This document shows, piece by piece, positions 1 through 12,179 of a stretch of DNA of 64,000 nt (its first letter is position 1; each line of letters opens with the position of its first letter). Both the position numbers and the translations under genes were made by a program. A model generated the notes under the pieces. That model made no database searches. It worked only from the letters and a program-made list of their open reading frames with translations, and was not told where the DNA came from. The stretch comes from Asterias rubens (lineage: Eukaryota; Echinodermata; Asteroidea; Forcipulatida; Asteriidae): positions 12,718,146 to 12,782,145 of the forward strand of contig NC_047076.1 of assembly GCF_902459465.1 (NCBI RefSeq). Reading direction: 5' to 3'.

Positions 1-742
1 ATCAAGTTTTATTTCAACGAACGAGTGATCTTTTTTGGTGAAACTCTTTCCAGAGATCCTGCCTTTTTTTCAATTGTTTGACATGCGAGTTCGAAAGAGA
101 CCACACTGACTCTTTTTAGAGCCAGCCCTCCCACACTAGAGATTTACTTATGGTTGTACCTGCAAGTTTACTATTCATTTTTGTAGTTTCTTCCTATTTG
201 AATTTCTGTCACTCTATACTGCTGACACCAAAACAAGAGATAGGGGGCCTATCATGCACACATCTCAATTGATATAACATAATGTTTCCGTCACTGCATG
301 CACGCTAGTATGACGCCATGGCCAGCCAGGCATGTTCTGAGGACAGGATGTGCAAAATGCTCTCCGCATGTGTGACTGCATTAAAGCAACACTTGCGGAC
401 GTTTGCCAATGTATGGGCTAGCTCCTTGCGGTAGAGGCCTATATCGAATTGAACTCGTCAGCATTTCTCCCGATACATTAACACACAAGTCCGAGTTGCC
501 TGAACATCTGACGTCACATCACACTTCGAGGCTCGTGAGTAACGCCAGAGAGAGTGGACTCTAGCCTAGGTCGATCCCCGTCCATAGTCGCCTTTAACCT
601 ACATTCATTTTACTTTTAGAGATACGCAGGCAACTTCTGCACCAACATTCATTGCATGCAAGTACATGTAGATGTCGGAACATAATTATGTGGCAGTGCA
701 TGCAGACGAGCGAAGAAAGTAAGCTTTCCATACCTGTGTTGT
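1..742. other. No gene seen
   Basis: I see no supported gene, RNA or clear repeat here. Open frames are short, overlapping and without recognisable protein character. Confidence 0.5.
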
Positions 743-1025
743 GATTGGTAAGCTTACGCCTGTCCACGTTTATCCAATCAAATCGTATCCAATTATTCAT
801 TGGTTGTGGATACCAGTACCAGTCCGACCAGTACACTTCGCAACTTTAATGCAACCGCGTGCGGTTTATAACGCCCGCTGTGATTGGCTGCACCCCGTAC
901 CGGTCACCGCAAAAGTATGCGCGGCAATATTTCAACGCAGTTTTGATCACGGGGCTGTATTTTTATAGTATCGATCGCAGCACCCGACCATGCCGTTTTC
1001 GTCATCCGTCGTCTGGAATCGCTGA
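743..1025 (+). promoter_or_regulatory. Promoter-like cluster: five CCAAT boxes and a TATA-like box
   Basis: Five CCAAT-type boxes occur in about 145 bp: inverted ATTGG near 744, 799 and 883, and direct CCAAT near 774 and 789. A TATA-like TTTTATAGTA follows at 961-970. In plus orientation this is the order of a classical RNA polymerase II promoter and would put a start site near 990-1000. A tiny ORF of 11 codons begins at 990 and ends at 1025. No gene is proven to use it; the membrane-protein ORF at 2895 is the nearest plus-strand candidate, which would require a long 5' UTR or an intron. The call rests on motifs only. Confidence 0.35.
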
Positions 1026-2320
1026 ACGCAACGTCAGTTTTTAGAAAACCTAGTAGTACATATAGACGGTTAGTTGTCTGATCTAAGCACAGCAGTCGGT
1101 CAGCCGTGTTTCTTTCAGCTGCCGATACCTACACCGCATGTACCCGAGCAGGTGAGCGTCCAGTGTGTACGAACTAAGTCTGAATGCCTGCGATCAACCT
1201 CTGAGATATTTCTCCTGACATCGTCACCTGCAGTTGCACTGCACATCACACTGAGATGTCGACCTAACTTACTTTCAGAAAACTGACTGACCTTTATGTT
1301 GTATATGCTTGATATGCTTGTGTTTGCAATACACAGGCTGTGCATATAGAGCGGATGGTATTTTGTCCACCCGAACTGCATATTATTGTGTGTCTGCGGC
1401 ACAGTGATTAAACGCAAAATCAAGAATACATCTGAAAAATGTCTTTTAGTTCAAAAGGTATGAGAAGGTCTACATGGCTTTTGAATTGAGTGGCCTGCGG
1501 GTATAGCACACAGCTGCTGTCCGCGCTTTGCTTTCGTTGTACGGCAACCTATAATCTCGCTCAATTGCGGAGCCCTGCCCGAGTGTTGTGTGTACGATTG
1601 CTGCGCAGTGCTGAACTGCATTGAGGCTAGGCCACAAGTATTGTAATCTCCGACGTAGACGCTGCTACATGCTACACCTACAACTATACTACACACTGAG
1701 CAACGACTACTGATGCTACACATCCACATCATTGTGCCGAGTGGAGGACTGCCAACACTGATGCCACGACAGGCCTGCCAATTATTCTGCTCTTCGTCCC
1801 CGGGATAAGCGAGCCGTAAACAAGCCAATTTTCATGCTCATTTTCTAGACAACCCGTAGCCGACAATCCTGACGCATGTTTTTTTCATCCAAGTAGGAGA
1901 AAGAGATAGACACGAACCACCCCACTAAACATCACCAGCTCAACCAGGGATACCACGCGGGTTCCCCCAGCTAGACTAATTCTAATCAATGTACGTTGTT
2001 CACTAAGGGAACAGATGAGGCCGAGCTTTTGTTTTGTTGACGGATTTAACTCATCGACGAGTACGAGTCTTGACTGATTGGAATTTTCTCAAGGCGAATT
2101 TGTTCGAGTGGACGCTTCTCGCTGTTCTTTTCACTTACCTTGACCGGGTGCATTAACTTACACACAAACGGATCCCGAATTTGTTTGAAGTAGATACGCC
2201 AATCTTGTTAGTGACATTCACGTCTCAGGTGAGAATTGCTTAGGCAAACGGCGCTTTCAATTCGGCAGCAGAAATAACATGATGAATACAAACTAACGCC
2301 ACAAGAGATTTCTCGCCCGC
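1026..2320. other. No gene seen
   Basis: No recognisable exon, RNA gene or repeat was found. Short open frames on both strands have no recognisable protein features. Part of it could be 5' UTR or intron of a transcript from the promoter-like cluster to its left. Confidence 0.4.
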
Positions 2321-2575
2321 CAGAGGAACAACTTCGTGAGAAAACATTTTGACTAATTGTGTTCTGTCAAAAAGGACAGCATTGTGTTATTGTAGCGTGT
2401 GTTTTCTCATGTATACATTAATTTGGCACTGCAGTGCAGTTTGTACACACTTTTCAAGGAGGAACAACTTCGTGAGAAAACATTTCCACTGATTGTAAAA
2501 AGAGGAAAGCATTGTAACGTGTGCTCTCTCATGTATACATTTTGTTTTGACCATGCAGTTTGGCTTTTCTCAAGT
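2321..2575 (+). repeat. Diverged local tandem duplication, period about 137 bp
   Basis: The stretch beginning GAGGAACAACTTCGTGAGAA near 2323 recurs near 2460 in the same order, followed in both units by a CATGTATACATT block and a TGCAGTTT block. The units differ by indels and substitutions, so the duplication is not recent. Confidence 0.7.
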
Positions 2576-2894
2576 GTATTTTTTCTTAAAGCAACGTTGT
2601 CAGTAATGAGTTGATATATTCTGAGAGCAAGACTGCCTAAAATAAATCCGGCTTCAGTTTACACACAGCAAACGTCAGTGGCTTTCCTCGCTCAGTGTAA
2701 TTACAGAACACTTGACATATTCAACTCCATCATAATATTCTGCAGAACAACCAGACAGTTGTCGCCACAGTGAGTCCAGATTAAGGAAAGAAGTCTGCAA
2801 GAATCCCAGTGCTTTTCAATTGTCACAGTGGAGTTGCATGGAGGGATTTTGAAGTAGCAGCAATAAACTAAAAGCAAGGTTACGAAGATCAACG

Positions 2895-3257
2895 ATGGAC
2901 GGGTTTTTACGGAGATTGACGCGGCTCCACCGCCGCGATCTCCCGGTGGACCCTGAGCCTACAGTCCGGTCCTCACCATCATCCGGACTTCTGGACTACA
3001 TACTTTCATCAACCACGACCCCGGACTATCCGGAGAACTTCACTCTCACAAATGAAACTGCTTCGACGATGAGCTTTCCAATGACTACTGGGGACGAGGA
3101 TGGACATGTGCGAAGCAACGATGCCTTCCCGTTATCTTCTTTCGCAGTGATTAAAGCGGTCGTGCTGGCCGTTGTGCTTGGGATCCTACTCTTAACGAGT
3201 TGTAGAGTGGTTGGGAAAATCATTTGCAAGAATTCGTCTAAAGATCAATCGCAGTAA
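2895..3257 (+). CDS. Small single-pass membrane protein, unrecognised (120 aa)
   Basis: I do not recognise this protein. The start codon has a strong Kozak context (A at -3, G at +4). The N-terminus is basic (about residues 6-14, RRLTRLHRR). Residues 26-82 are rich in Ser, Thr and Pro, with N-glycosylation sequons at N48 (NFT) and N53 (NET). One strong hydrophobic helix spans about 83-107 (AVIKAVVLAVVLGILLLTSC), followed by a short basic tail with Cys and a sequon at N113. There is no cleavable signal peptide, so a type III (N-out) topology fits. The shape also resembles the N-terminus plus first helix of a GPCR whose remaining helices would lie in later exons, but the usual Gly-Asn of helix 1 reads Gly-Lys. 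Only a weak GT donor overlaps the stop (GCA then GTAACC), so a complete 120-residue gene is the simpler reading. Flanks show no related gene. Confidence 0.4.
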   Translation: MDGFLRRLTRLHRRDLPVDPEPTVRSSPSSGLLDYILSSTTTPDYPENFTLTNETASTMSFPMTTGDEDGHVRSNDAFPLSSFAVIKAVVLAVVLGILLLTSCRVVGKIICKNSSKDQSQ

Positions 3258-5690
3258 CCAGGGCTTTCGAGATAAAACTATATAAATAACCCTAACTATT
3301 TTTGTGCAGCTTAAAGAATTTGTGGACTTGTAAATATTGTTGTTGTGTGAGTAGTCATTTTGCGGACGATACCCGCACTAATGGGTGCCGTCCATTTTAG
3401 ATACGTCTGTGCATTTCTTGATAAAAACAGAAAAGGGTTTACTTTTGGTAAATGCAAAGAACAGTATCCCCACTTGGTGTATCCCAAAATATTCATGTAC
3501 ACAAAACCAATGTGAAAATCTGAGCTTAATTGGTCATAAAAATTGAAAGAAAAAAACCCCAACACAGTCAGTAAAATAACAAAAGTTATACAAAAACAAA
3601 CGGAAAAGAAACAACTCTTTTTGCATAAAAATATGTGCTTTCAGGTGCATGGGATGGGCTCTATTTATGAAGGTTCTTTAAAATGTTGTGGGCAAAAGTT
3701 CTCTACATAATATGAAAGGGGTTCGCTTCTTACGATGTTTTGGGGGGATATAAACAGCTCTCCATTGCGTTTTACCAAGTGAGGCGTTACTTTATAGTCA
3801 TTAACTTGTAGAGTAAAAAGTACCCAAAGTACACCCTGCATTAAATAATAACTTTGCTTTCGAATCGAACAGGAACAATAGAAAAGTTGTGATGTTTACC
3901 TGCCCAACTTTGACACTATAAGTTATTTATTTGGGTTTTAATTTTTGGATTGACAAGAATTAAACATAATGAACTTTCTTCAACACATCTTGCCTTTTGT
4001 TTGTTTTAAGCTCTCTAATTAAGATCGTACCGTAAGGCAAGATCTGCTGATGAATAATTTGCACTCCTTCAGAGAAAACAAATTCCTTAAGAATCGTTAA
4101 CAAAGTTTGGCATACAAATAATAAACAAATAAATAAATCATGGAACAATTTCCAGCTGATGATTACTGATTGCGTTGTAGTGAAACAACACTGTGGCTAC
4201 CAAACGGGTTCTTTTAAGAGCATCACTCCTCCAAAAGTAATTGTATACATTGCTGTACCCGCAAGTTGACTATTTATTAGTAAATACTTATCTTATTTTC
4301 CACACCGTGCAAAGGCTTGAAACACCACCCACTTAGGATATAATATATATATATCGTTATATATCTTTATATTTTGATATAAAATAAAAAGCTGTTTATT
4401 TGATTGTTTTTCGGTTGGAGCGCTTCTGCGATTGTATAATTTGATATTTGATTTTATTTGAGGGTGGACGGACAGCAGCCTTATGGTGATCTCCCTGTCG
4501 GCTTTATTACAAAATTGATCGCGAGGGACCCGTGGGCAAATACATAAACTATTTACCAGAGTGACAAAATGTATCCGTGTACATGAATAAATGCATTGGC
4601 CACCTGTATATTCCCCTCTCGAATGCACCGAATATTTTATGTGAACACTAACCCTGGACACATACCATTGTAATAATTCATGTTTTTTTTAAATACACAC
4701 GTCTGCCTATTCAATTGCACCGAATGTGAAATACAAGAAATATGGAAGAAAACCGGTTGAAGAACTATAGTTTGACTTTTTAGTCACAACGAGGAAGGTG
4801 TTGCACAAAAAGACTTACTTATTACATTGTAAGGGTATTATCAAAATTAATGTTCTTTATCCCCGATGCAAATTTACCATCTATTAATTATGTTTAAAAA
4901 AAAAACTCCATGAGCTTTCGTAACAACAACAACGATAGCTTTATAAAGGATGAAGTACTTGATGATGTGAAAGCCACGCATTTTTTTATTATTGATAATT
5001 AGTTAATTTTCAAATGCTACTACAACCTTCGTTGTTTTATCTATCAACCAACGCGCCTATTAATTTGGTTTTGTCTTTGATTATTATAATGGTTTAATCA
5101 AGAAATCCAGCGATTTTTTGTTTACGGTTCTAGGCCCACAGGTCACGTTGAGTTTCAGGCATACCTTTGTCCACAATGATATTAATTTGTCATTTTATGA
5201 TGATTGAGCGAGAATCTATCGTGTGGGCGTTACCGATGGTTTGCCGGAAATATTAGTTACATTGTGTGCGATACAGCTCTGATGTGTTAACCAACCCATA
5301 TGACTCACGTTACAGTTAAACTTCACGGATTATTATTATTTTTTTTTTAAGAATAAATATCTTACAGTTTCCCGTCCTGTGGTGTTCAATAAACACAACC
5401 CACGTATAAGAATGTCACAGCATTCTGGGTCTTTGTGCAAGCATTGTTTTTATAATTTCACATTCAACCCTGGAAAACCCTATCTAATATATTAACTTAA
5501 TGGTGTCCATTAAGCCTTTACAGACTATTTAAATATCACAAAGAGCCAATATTAGTAACATGCTGTGGTTACTGCTCTAACCTCACAATCAAACTTATAA
5601 AGGAAAATAATTATATTATGGAAATGTTTGCGGTAAAACCGTGTAATGACTATCTCTAATGAGTTGGGGTGGTTCGGAAAAGAACCATTG
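3258..5690. other. AT-rich DNA without supported genes
   Basis: The 3' flank of the 120-residue ORF has AATAAA-type polyadenylation signals only near 4120-4135. The rest is low-complexity AT-rich sequence with (TA)n near 4341-4355. No exon is supported. Confidence 0.4.
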
Positions 5691-5697
5691 GTTTCAA

Positions 5698-5737
5698 CTC
5701 GACGTTTCGATCAGTATGCTCTGATCGTCTTCTGGAG
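5698..5737 (-). ncRNA. Hammerhead-like motif, isolated copy
   Basis: Read on the minus strand: CTC, then CAGAAGA, C, GATCAG, a six-base loop, CTGATC, and GAAACGTCGAG. The GATCAG/CTGATC stem is perfect, the GAAAC-GTC half matches the 3' half of a hammerhead core, and outer CTC/GAG can pair as stem I. The CUGANGA box is altered (CAGAAGA) and an extra C precedes stem II, so this copy is probably inactive. It belongs to the same family as the motifs near 11459, 21031 and 32118. Confidence 0.35.
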
Positions 5738-5844
5738 AAAGATAGTAATTATGTATAGTTAGAAGGATAAAATATTATTTTCAAGAATCATAGAATATTC
5801 ACGTGTGCACGCGTTAGAGTATGATAAACAAAACCGCCATAAGT

Positions 5845-5880
5845 CTGCTTGAGATATGGCGGACACAATGCTACAACACT
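5845..5880 (+). repeat. Solitary end of a MITE family
   Basis: The sequence around GGCGGACACAATGCTACAAC matches the inner and terminal part of the right end (reverse complement) of the element at 57168-57381. Only one end is present. Confidence 0.45.
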
Positions 5881-8030
5881 ATTAGGTTTGGGTAAATTTG
5901 TGTGTTCAGAACCAAATTAAACAGTACACTCCTATCACGTCCACCCTACCTCTAAAAGGCTTGCTTCCAAAATCAAACAAATTGTATGTTTTTAAGGAAG
6001 TTCATTTCAATAAGACCGTAAGCTTGTGAGCTGTCAAGAAAAGTAAGCGAAGCATGCAAGCGTGTGTTAATTATGTATTGAAATGAAGGAGCAATATACC
6101 ATTTATAATATAAAGGTGATAATTATGATCCCAATGCAATAATATACATTATGTTCAGTAACCGGCATTACGTGGTGGCCTCATTATACAGGCTCGCGTT
6201 ATAGAATTTTCTCCATGTATATATGTGATTTTCAATGTTATTTGGTTTACCCTTACATCGCTGCGTGCAACACTGTATATTTGTTCTGATTTCTGAATCC
6301 AAGGCAAATAACTGATGTTCACTTCTGTTGCCGCAGTTAAAGTCCTATTTGGGAAGAACGTCCACACGGTGAATGTTATAGAACCCATTTCTCATGTTAC
6401 ACTTGCACACGTTACACTATACATTATTTGCGACTCTTCTTTTCACGCGTTATTCATGAAATCTGTAATTTTGTTATTAATGGAATGGAACATTGATAAT
6501 TTGATGTATAAAGAGACATGTTTCGTTTTGAAATTGAACTGATTTCTCAGAACGGATCCTTTCCCTTTGAACATGCATTAGTTTTGTATTATTTAGACCC
6601 TTTTTATGGATATATTGATTTTACTCATTTATTTTCAACTGATTTTTCTTGTGCTCTTTGATTAACTTTAAAGAACACACTTTTTTTTAAATCTGCGCCG
6701 GAGAAAATATAACACAAATATTATGGCCCTATCCAACCATATTCTCGGAGAAAAGGCTCGAAATAAATAATAAAGTAGCCTAGTTTTTATAGAAAAACAG
6801 TATCATGGCTTGAACTAATACATATATACTGTACTATGCTGAAAGTATATACCAAACTCAGAATATCGAGCGATTAAGTCCCAATATACCCGCAAGATAT
6901 GTGTTTTAGATCAATTATACAGTGCGTGTACAAGTGTAGTGTTTGGACAAAGAGAGGAAAAGAAAGTAAAATCAGCATAAAAGACTTCTGATATATGATC
7001 AAATGTTTTATTATGAGTTAAAATAAAACCTATAAAGGAAACTGATTGTTTTCGTCTGTAGAATCTGTCGTCATTATTTGTATATTTGTTAATGTTTTTG
7101 TTTTTTGTTTGTTTCCTAAACTAATATTCCCTTAAAGTTGGGCCCGTACTGGTTTTATGTTTTTGCGAGGAAAACTCCTTGTGGTATAAGTGTAGTTGCC
7201 GATTGTGATGGATGTTCAATACTTCACAATGTAGCACCTGGAAATACTCTGTGATAGATGTATGACAAAAATGGAATGATTTCCCAAATGGATTGTACAG
7301 CAACATTGGTTGATTGCATAGCTGGCAGGCAGTTGTAATACTTTCTCATTTCATTTGATCCTCAAGATTAAATACTTACATTTTTGTGTGACTTTTTTTT
7401 TACGTTTGTCTGTTTGGTCCACACAATGGTCCCACGTAGTTGTTTTTTAACGCGTGATGGAAACAAACTCGGGCACTTTAACGGGCCCCAATGTTCTAAT
7501 ACTCGCAAGACTTGCACATCAGTCTTTAGTGTCGTTGTAATGATGTTTTGTTTAGCAATAACTGTCCACAATATATTTAACTGAGAAAGCATGAACAATA
7601 TTCAATGCTCGGAGGATGTGATGAGAAAGATTGAGTTAAAAAACTAAACTCTTGAAACGGATTCAAGATTGTTAATTTCAAGGCATGCTCGTTGACTGGG
7701 TGGAAAAACATAATTGTAACTAGTGCATGCTGTAAACCGTATGTCTTGCATGAACTGTCCTCTGCCGTTAAAGTTAATATTGGAGAAACCCTATATAACG
7801 TGAAAACATTTTTCAACGTTTGTTTCAATAGGATAGTGCACGGCAGCTGAATAGGTTTTGAGTTTACTTGCTACGCATTCTTTTAGATATTATTGACATT
7901 TTTAAGAGATGATATGTTATAGCACTAGTGTCGAAGAATTTTTTTTTTAGCCTATCTGTGTAAAAGGTGCTTGTAATTTTATAACGATGTATAGTCTTCA
8001 CTACGATAAGAGTTTAAGTTACCACATACG
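5881..8030. other. AT-rich DNA without supported genes
   Basis: No exon or RNA gene is supported. Short open frames (for example 6315-6542 and 7577-7828) overlap opposite-strand frames and carry no domain signature. Confidence 0.4.
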
Positions 8031-8032
8031 GA

Positions 8033-8170
8033 TTGCACATGGCGTCATTGCCGCCATCTTTGATGAAAAACAATGTAAAAGTGCACGCGCTGCGCACGAC
8101 TCTCAGCCAATAATACCTCATCAAAGATGGCTGCCAAGGCGACAAGTGCATATCGCACGTGAGTGTTTGG
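8033..8170. mobile_element. Inverted-repeat MITE-like element, family related to 13190-13315
   Basis: The left end GGATTGCACATGGCGTCATT with GCCGCCATCTTTGATGA faces a right end TCATCAAAGATGGCTGCCAA. A GTGCACGCGCTGCGCAC palindromic centre lies between. The left half recurs at about 13193. No ORF is present. Confidence 0.5.
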
Positions 8171-11100
8171 CATAATGGAAAAGGTATGGGTAAAGTTGTA
8201 CATTGATAAACGTCACATATTACATGAACTTTTTATGTTTTGTGGAGGACACGGTCACAGTTATCCGTTTAAATTGACAGCATGGCATGCCTGAAATCAT
8301 GTTCTTAATTGACCAGCACAGTGTGGTTATTTAACTGACAAGTTCAGACAACACGCGATAACTTTGCGTGTGACGGCGTCATGTGTAACGTGTACTGTAC
8401 ATTAATCCCAAGCTGGCAAATCTAGATGAATTCATGCACGATTTTGCTTTCAAGACGAAACACGCACACAAATTTGTCAAGGCTTTCAAAAAAATAACTC
8501 AAAAAATTTAAATTTAAAACCGTCGAAAGCAATTATTAGAGCACGTGGGAGGAAAAGCAACATAAGTTGAAACTTGTAATTTTGTGTCACTGTTCGGAGG
8601 GGTTTTTGAAATTTTGTTGGTCAAATTCAATTTTTAAATGTCCTTGTATTGTAGTACAATGAACCAGTTCCAAATAGGCGCCTTTCAGTCGTGACCTAGA
8701 AACTATCTCAATAAAATCCGATGTTTTGTTGATTTACGACTGAAAGGAATGATAACCTGGATTCTACAGAAGCTATGATAATTCAAATTTGATTATGGAA
8801 TCTGAATTTAATAACGCCTGCAGTTTGCACCAGGACAAAGTACAATCTTGGTTGGTTGATGGTACTTTTCTATTTATTAGGGATTTTTCAGTTTAATAGG
8901 GTAAACAAGTAAATTGACTAAACCTGGCCCACGCCTTGTAAGATAACGGCAAAGATTCACAACTGTAAATGTGTCGTTGTGTATTTTATACAACATGTGT
9001 TTTTAAATTGGTATACTTTCTCAAAAAAAGGTGTTTGGGTTGGTATATAATAAGTAATATCAATTATGTATTGAATTTACGATGGCATACTCAATTGGCC
9101 GACGAGATGCTCTGCTTCGCTGTTTGTTGTTTTGTTGGGTGTTGGGTTTTTGTTTATTTCTTTGTTTATTTGGGCGAACTCAATGAGATTTTAACACCAA
9201 TCTGGCAGTAGCCAATCTCTCTCATGCAAACATTGCTTGAACACAAAGTCAGCAGATAAGTCGGCAGAATTCAAACCCACAACACTACGGTTGCAGGTCA
9301 TGCAGTGTAACCACCATACCACTGTGACGATTTTCAGTATTGTTGTTTTTGTTGACGTAACACAACACGATGTTTGTGTATAATGCTCATGCTCGGAGAA
9401 GAACAATACATGCCGTTGTCTTTAGAAAGCTAGCGCGCATTGTTTGTTTGTTGTTGTGGGTTGTTTTGGTAGGCAAGTGATGTTGGTAGGCGAGTGAGGT
9501 TGGTGTAATGAAGAAACTTCTGTTGAGTGGCTAACGTAATTGAACAAAACAGGGTTTGAGTGTTTTATTTTGTTCACGGGGAGCGGAAGTCTAGTGGTTG
9601 CGTCCTCCCTCCATCTCGGGGAAGAATTCTCGACTTGATGGATAAGAGAGGGTAATCACGCCATAATGGAGCAAGCTCTCTCAAAATGAACAACACCCAA
9701 CTCTACTCAGCCCATCTACGTTTTTGTCATGTATAGAAACAGGCGCATCACATATGAGTGGCTACTTCAGCCTGTCGTCTCCGTGTCGAGTCTGAAGGGG
9801 ATTTTCCTTGAAGTGGCTCTCCATTGTTTGATTTGATTCACGGAAGGGTATCTTTCTTACTCACGACACGTACGGAGACTAGCAGGATGGTATCAGGGGT
9901 AAGTGATAATTACCCCGAGTTCAAGTGTTTTGATGTGGAAGTCTCGTGAGTTCTCGTTAATCTGATGCTCTCGTGTGAAGGACTGCTTATTTCATAATTG
10001 ATAGACCATTATCACGTGTGTTTTTTTAAATCTCGTATTCAACATACTCTTCGGCGTTCAAAATATTGATTCCTAAAGAGAAACAATACTTGTGTGTATG
10101 TTTGGTAATTAAAAATACGTTGGAAAGATGTGAAAACTATATATTCGCTTCCATTACACGTATATACCAAATGCTCTGCTATAAGAAATAGCGCAACAAT
10201 GAGAAACATTCCATAAAAATAGATGCGCTATAACAAACTCTATATAACACCAAACAAAATATAGCTACACTATATCAGATATCGGGACAATTCTGTACCA
10301 TAACCAATAGCCGCATTATTATGTCTGTGAAGTACTCCAAGATTAATAGCTATAACAAATGCTGATGTATAACAAATGCTCTAGCTATCACAAAATATCA
10401 AATTATAAATTTGATGTGTAAAAAAAAAAAAAAATGCAATATTCTTTCGTGCACTACACAGAATTCCCTTGGTAAAATCTTGCTTTTTATTTCTATTTCA
10501 ATGAAATAGAACCAATCAAGATTTCATCCTATCATTATATTCTGCCAGAACGCACGAATGCATCCAATGCATGGATTATTGTTCTTGAAAAAATAGCAAC
10601 GATTGTAATATTAACTAACACACCAATATATGCGTTTGCCGAATCACAAAAAAGTAAATACACTATTCACAGCGAGAGAAGTTGCATTGATCATAAAGCT
10701 GTATTGCTTTGCCTGCGGTACTCCCCATCATCAGAAAAAGAACGTGACTGAAATAATTTAGCAATTACTTTGAATCGCCAAGTCAGACTCCTACGACTAG
10801 AATTTGGGTCAAATAAAACAACCCGGTTTCTGATCAATGTCCTTGGGTCTCTTGAAACTGGGTCTTATAATGTCATTAAGCTGTTGAACAGGAAACATTG
10901 TCCAGGAAATGTATTTTTCTGAGTGGAGACACATTTACAGAGAGGTGGAGAGAGAAAGGGAGGGGGGGGGGGTGGGCAACAATGTCTCAATATGTACATC
11001 ACTTGTATAATTTTGTCAGTTCCCATTTTGTCTTCTTCTTCTTTTATTACATACATACATATAAGGCATTTGTTAAGCGCCACTACATCAAGAACGCAGC

Positions 11101-11455
11101 ACGCTAGGTTGGGTACAGATTATGTTTGAAACACTTATTGATTGTTCGTATAATATGAGAGTCAGATTCCCTCATTGGTGAGTGCATTCCAGGTGTGGGG
11201 AACAAAATATTGCGTCCACAATAGCAGATAACCGTCATTTATAGTTATTATTTACAGTTAACAGTTTCAACTGTAAGCAATAATATTCTGCTTAGCAGCT
11301 CTATAAAATTGGGTCCTATCTAACTCATAATGGGTTTTGATCACAATGTAGGCTAATACGCCTTATATATCGCATTCAATTTCGCGTCTTTGTATACTAA
11401 GTTTTAACCAGAATGAAAAGTTTTCTTTTCACATCTGTACCTCAAAAAATGTCGA
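8171..11455. other. Repeat-rich DNA without supported genes
   Basis: This stretch holds a 12-bp inverted repeat (8681-8692 with 8736-8747, CCTTTCAGTCGT), two tRNA-like SINE fragments (about 9245-9335 and 9580-9660), imperfect repeats around TATAACAAATGCT (10150-10390), an A-run (10419-10434) and a G-run (10962-10972). No exon is supported. Confidence 0.4.
9245..9335 (-). mobile_element. tRNA-derived SINE fragment (degenerate)
   Basis: On the minus strand a GTGGGTTTGAATTC segment resembles an internal B box, with an upstream A-box-like GGTGGTTACAC. It appears diverged and incomplete. Confidence 0.35.
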
Positions 11456-11458
11456 GAA

Positions 11459-11500
11459 AGCCCTTCGAGAAAGACTCTGATGGGGTCGAAACGTCGGGCC
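11459..11500 (+). ncRNA. Hammerhead-like motif, isolated copy
   Basis: GCCC and GGGC near the two ends can form an outer stem; between them lie GAGAAAGA, a short GACTC/GGGTC hairpin and GAAACGTC. The 3' half is canonical hammerhead-like, but the 5' CUGANGA box is not intact, so self-cleavage is unlikely for this copy. Confidence 0.3.
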
Positions 11501-11784
11501 ATTAACTAAACTTTCTCAAACAAATATATTTAGCTTGAATTCACGGTGAATTTAATGGTCGGCAAAAAGCCTTTCATGCTGGCGTGAATAATTAATAAGG
11601 CAATATCGGCATCTGCTCCCGTATTATTGCCATCATCAGGTTGGTAACAGCTTCCCGCCAAAACAACACAACCGCTTGGTCACGGTCAATTTACACCCTG
11701 ATATATAGAGCAGGCATCAGCTGTGTGGGCAATAACGTCATTAGTTTATCCTCTATAGACTTGGGTCATAAGATTTCAATCGTA

Positions 11785-12179
11785 TTAAAGGCAGTGGACA
11801 CTATTGGTAATTACTTAAAATAATTATCATCATAAAACCTGTCTTTATTGCAATTAATGGGGAGAGGTTGATGGTATAACACATTGTGAGAAAACAGCTC
11901 CCTCTGAAGTGACGTATCTTTCGAGAAAGAAGTAATTTTCCACGAATTTGATATCGAGACCTCAAGTTCAGAATTTGAGGTCTCGAAATCAAGCATCAGA
12001 AAGCACTCAACTTCGTGTGACAAGGGTGTTTTTTTTGTCTTTCATTTTATCTCGCAAATTCGACGACCGATTGAGCTCAAATTTTCCCAGGTTTGTTATT
12101 TTATGCATATGTTGAGATACACCAACTGTGAAGACTAGGCTTTGACAATTACCAATAGTGTCCATACACTGTCTTTAAA
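11785..12179 (+). mobile_element. TTAA-ended MITE (family 1), forward copy
   Basis: It starts TTAAAGGCAGTGGACACTAT and ends with the near-inverse, CCAATAGTGTCCA followed by CTTTAA. The interior carries the family's TGGGGAGAGGTTGATGGTAT and CTCCCTCTGAAG blocks plus a small internal palindrome (GACCTCAAGTTC with GAATTTGAGGTC). TTAA at both edges suggests a piggyBac-type target site; no transposase is encoded. It abuts an opposite-strand copy. Confidence 0.75.
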
